The position numbers and the translations under genes are program-made. Of a DNA stretch of 64,000 bases, positions 61,331 to 64,000 are shown one piece after another. The DNA comes from Holothuria scabra. Lineage: Eukaryota > Echinodermata > Holothuroidea > Aspidochirotida > Holothuriidae. Numbering within the stretch: the stretch's first letter is position 1; the number at the start of each line of letters is the position of its first letter. The stretch covers positions 17,315,318 to 17,379,317 of the forward strand of contig CM074188.1 in assembly GCA_037179385.1 (NCBI GenBank), written 5' to 3'. Under the pieces are notes generated by a model. The model was not told the DNA's origin, did not search any database, and worked only from the letters and a program-made list of their open reading frames with translations.

Positions 61331-64000
61331 ACTGTAACCTACTCAATCAGAAAATCGATCTGGGCAACACAATTATGCACCACAACGTCCGAAAAGTTTC
61401 CTGACCATTGCCATTTTAATAACTGCCATGGAAATAATTTCTAAGAATGAAGAAACTTGCCCTCATAAATTATCACCAAAATAAATTGGGTAGAACTTTA
61501 CCAAAACTATTCTGCTTATACCCTAGCAAGTACAGTGATAGCTTTTCAAACGGAAGCAAAAGAAGAGCTTTCTAAGCAGGTTCAACATTTAAAACAAATT
61601 TTTCTACAAGTAAACAGTGTGGAACGACTTAAAAACTCAAATTATTATTTAATAAACTTACATTGACTGAGTGAGAGCAACTCTTTTGGCTTCCATTCCC
61701 TTATGTTATTTCCCACAATGCAATGGAATCATGACATCTTACCTCCACCTAGTTGCACTAAGTGCAACTTACGTACATATATACCTAATATTCATTGCGA
61801 CCTTAAAAACTATGTCTAATTTTCAGAAAATTCATCAGTTACATTTGCCATTAAATTCTCAGAATTTCAACGTTGCTGTAATATCTGTTATCGGTTGGCT
61901 CAAATACAAAGGTCAAACAACATTCCCAGACTTTATTTATGAAAAAGGACAAAACTCCTCCAGAAACAGTTAACACACACATAAACAGCTAACACAATTC
62001 ACTTTGTCAAAACAAAATCGTCACTAGGGTACTAAAAAGGTACAGTATAAATTCGGGAGTATTATCAAAAGACTTGTTCCAATATTGGTGAAGTAATGAA
62101 CATTTCGTCCATTCATGAACAGGCTGTCTAGTAGTACTTAGTGCTTCTACAAATTCAACCAAATTTTCTAAAATATTAAAAAACCTTTCCGTTTATACAT
62201 GGATGCCTCCCTCATACAGTTCTTATGTTCCCATGCTCTTATCACAGAAAATATGACAATAAAGAGGCATCACTCACAAAGAAAGATGGAAGATCCTATC
62301 ATGGCAGAAGAATACAGTACTTCTACATATTGTACAATTCTTAAGGAAGCAATATACAGTATGCTGATCATATGCAAAAAATACATAGCTTTCCCTTCCT
62401 ATACAGTACCTTGAGCTTAGAAAGTTGGAAGCTCCGAAGGAAACATCAGCCCTTTGCCATTTTTCATTGCACATGATCATGAATAGTTCCCAACCTTTTT
62501 GTTTTGGGTCTGAATTGTCATAAACATATTTTTGAAACCTTAACAAAATTTTTATGATTAAATGCATGCATATTAATTTTTTAATTTTGATCAGAAAAAT
62601 TTTTGCATGAGTCATAAATGTATTGAAGTTATTCGTTGGACATGTTGTACTTCATTAAATAGATGATCCTTGGTTGTCTTTCTTTGAGTTTGTCCATGTT
62701 TGTGTCTTGAAAAGCGGGACAATTGAAACTATTTTTCAGTATGATTGTTTTGAATACCGAAAAACAGTGCTCACGACAGTGTTAATATCTAATGTTTACA
62801 TGTACTACACATATGTGGAGAGTCAAAATGGCCACTAATGCTTCCCTTTAAGTACTGTACTGCATAACAGGCACTGAAAAACACAAGTACCCAAACCAGA
62901 CCCAACCAAACACAACACTGGAGAATCGCAAATAACAACACAGCAACAGAAAACATAAAGTATTAGCCATTATACTACACTGTACAGTAGCTCTACCGTT
63001 ATAGTGGCTAGGAATCTGTACAAACGTGTGGCAATTTCATGAGACCATTTGGCGATGTTTCAATGTGTATGACTGCATTGACTCACATTGGAATTTGAAA
63101 TCTATAGTAACATTTCATGGTACCGCTGATAATTAGTACCATCAGTACTGCCACAAATGGTACCAGTAATACCATAGTACATACCAGTACCAGAAGAGGA
63201 GAAAAGTGGTATTTTTAACACATGAAAATATCCATAAAAACAACATTCATTGACATACATGAAGTATTCTGATAGTCCCAGCCTCCTGCTGTATTACTTT
63301 TCAAAACATTTAGTCGCTCCACACTAGGGTTAACAAAAGATAAAACTTGCTGCAAATCAGCGTCCCAATAAATTCAGGCAGCAACTTGATGTAATCAGCT
63401 CCCCACTGCAACTCTGCACCGGAAAGTCCCACAAGAGCACTCAGAATTATACTGTAGGTTGTGAAAATAATTTCTAAAAATAATGAAAGTCCCCCTCCCA
63501 AATAATCACCAAAAGTTTTCAGATGGAACTTTACCAAATTTTTTCCATCAAATGTTAATCCATCAAAATTTTTTCCAATCAAAATTATCACTGTTGTTAC
63601 TCTTTTCAAAGAGCTCCATGTCTAAATTAACAGAAAGAATAGCACAGTACCACAGAATTATCAATACACCAAAGCAAGTTGATTCATATGGCCACGTGGC
63701 GATGTTTTGAGCAGGATTTACTGTGTGTTAAGTCTCATTACTTCACTGTGTAAATTTCTGAAACAAAAATTTCAATCCTAGGAAAGTTGTTCTTGCATGT
63801 GTAACAGAGAAGTCCCATTACAATGTATCACTGTGTCACAAACCGTCGAAGCAACTTTCATGTCATTGCTATTATTCTTTGTCTACTTGCAACAAATTTT
63901 TCACTCATATACTGCTGTGTTGATATTGTATGCAAGGTGAACATTCTGAATACACATTGTAAAACTATTTTCTCATGAGTAGCAATTGCTTAGAGATTGC

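Larger units (their letters stand above)
60195..64000. other. Region upstream of the semaphorin gene, no gene seen
   Basis: No exon with coding support on either strand. It may contain the promoter and further 5' UTR exons. A related sequence pair (61430-61520 and 63470-63545: ATAATTTCTAA, AATTATCACCAAAA, GAACTTTACCAAA) indicates another dispersed repeat. A cluster of AGTACCA/GGTACCAG words is at 63118-63190. Confidence 0.35.

Noticed and set aside
63310..63710. Possible gene near the right edge
   Set aside because: The two opposite-strand frames overlap a dispersed repeat also seen at 61430-61520. There are no coding motifs.

Overview
This window is AT-rich, intron-rich animal DNA. The content points to an invertebrate, probably a deuterostome of echinoderm or hemichordate type; that assignment is an inference from gene content and repeat style. 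There is no operon structure. Nearly all listed open frames are chance frames in introns and repeats. Two protein-coding genes could be reassembled from splice sites and reading frame.

(1) Plus strand, 77-2436: the last three coding exons of a small ciliary protein resembling CFAP141 (C1orf189), a microtubule inner protein of motile cilia. The gene starts left of the window. (2) Minus strand, 57832 down to 11660: a complete secreted semaphorin. Seventeen coding exons join with consistent splice phase into 732 codons plus stop: signal peptide, sema domain, PSI domain, and a cysteine-containing C-terminal region with no visible membrane segment. A possible non-coding 5' exon lies at 60079-60194. 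The two genes converge. The 9 kb between them (2437-11659) holds no gene I can support; it probably contains both 3' UTRs plus old repeats.

The semaphorin introns are packed with mobile elements, many datable by nesting. (a) At least eleven copies of a tRNA-derived SINE. (b) Nine insertions flanked by TTAA, in five TIR families (piggyBac/Kolobok-like). One of them splits an L2/CR1-type LINE, and removing it in silico restores the LINE frame. (c) hAT-like elements with 8-bp target duplications at 24536-24720, 29501-31124 and 30555-30828, and a related CAGGCCTTG element inside SINEs at 47853-48070 and 61095-61310. (d) Four copies of an element whose body is a tandem array of 145-156 bp units, many carrying a perfect nuclear-receptor DR1 site (AGGTCAAAGGTCA on the minus strand); it ends in a CA-rich tract and a terminal hairpin. 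The longest copy shows a three-unit higher-order period (about 145+145+156), and removing the hAT insertion restores that period exactly.

Other local structures: a three-fold ~181 bp tandem duplication that includes the 3' end and splice donor of semaphorin exon 15 (16200-16740); a ~70 bp tandem array next to exon 13; an (AGGTC)n array at 33296-33384; and a GC-rich, CACGTG-containing block at 26345-26610.
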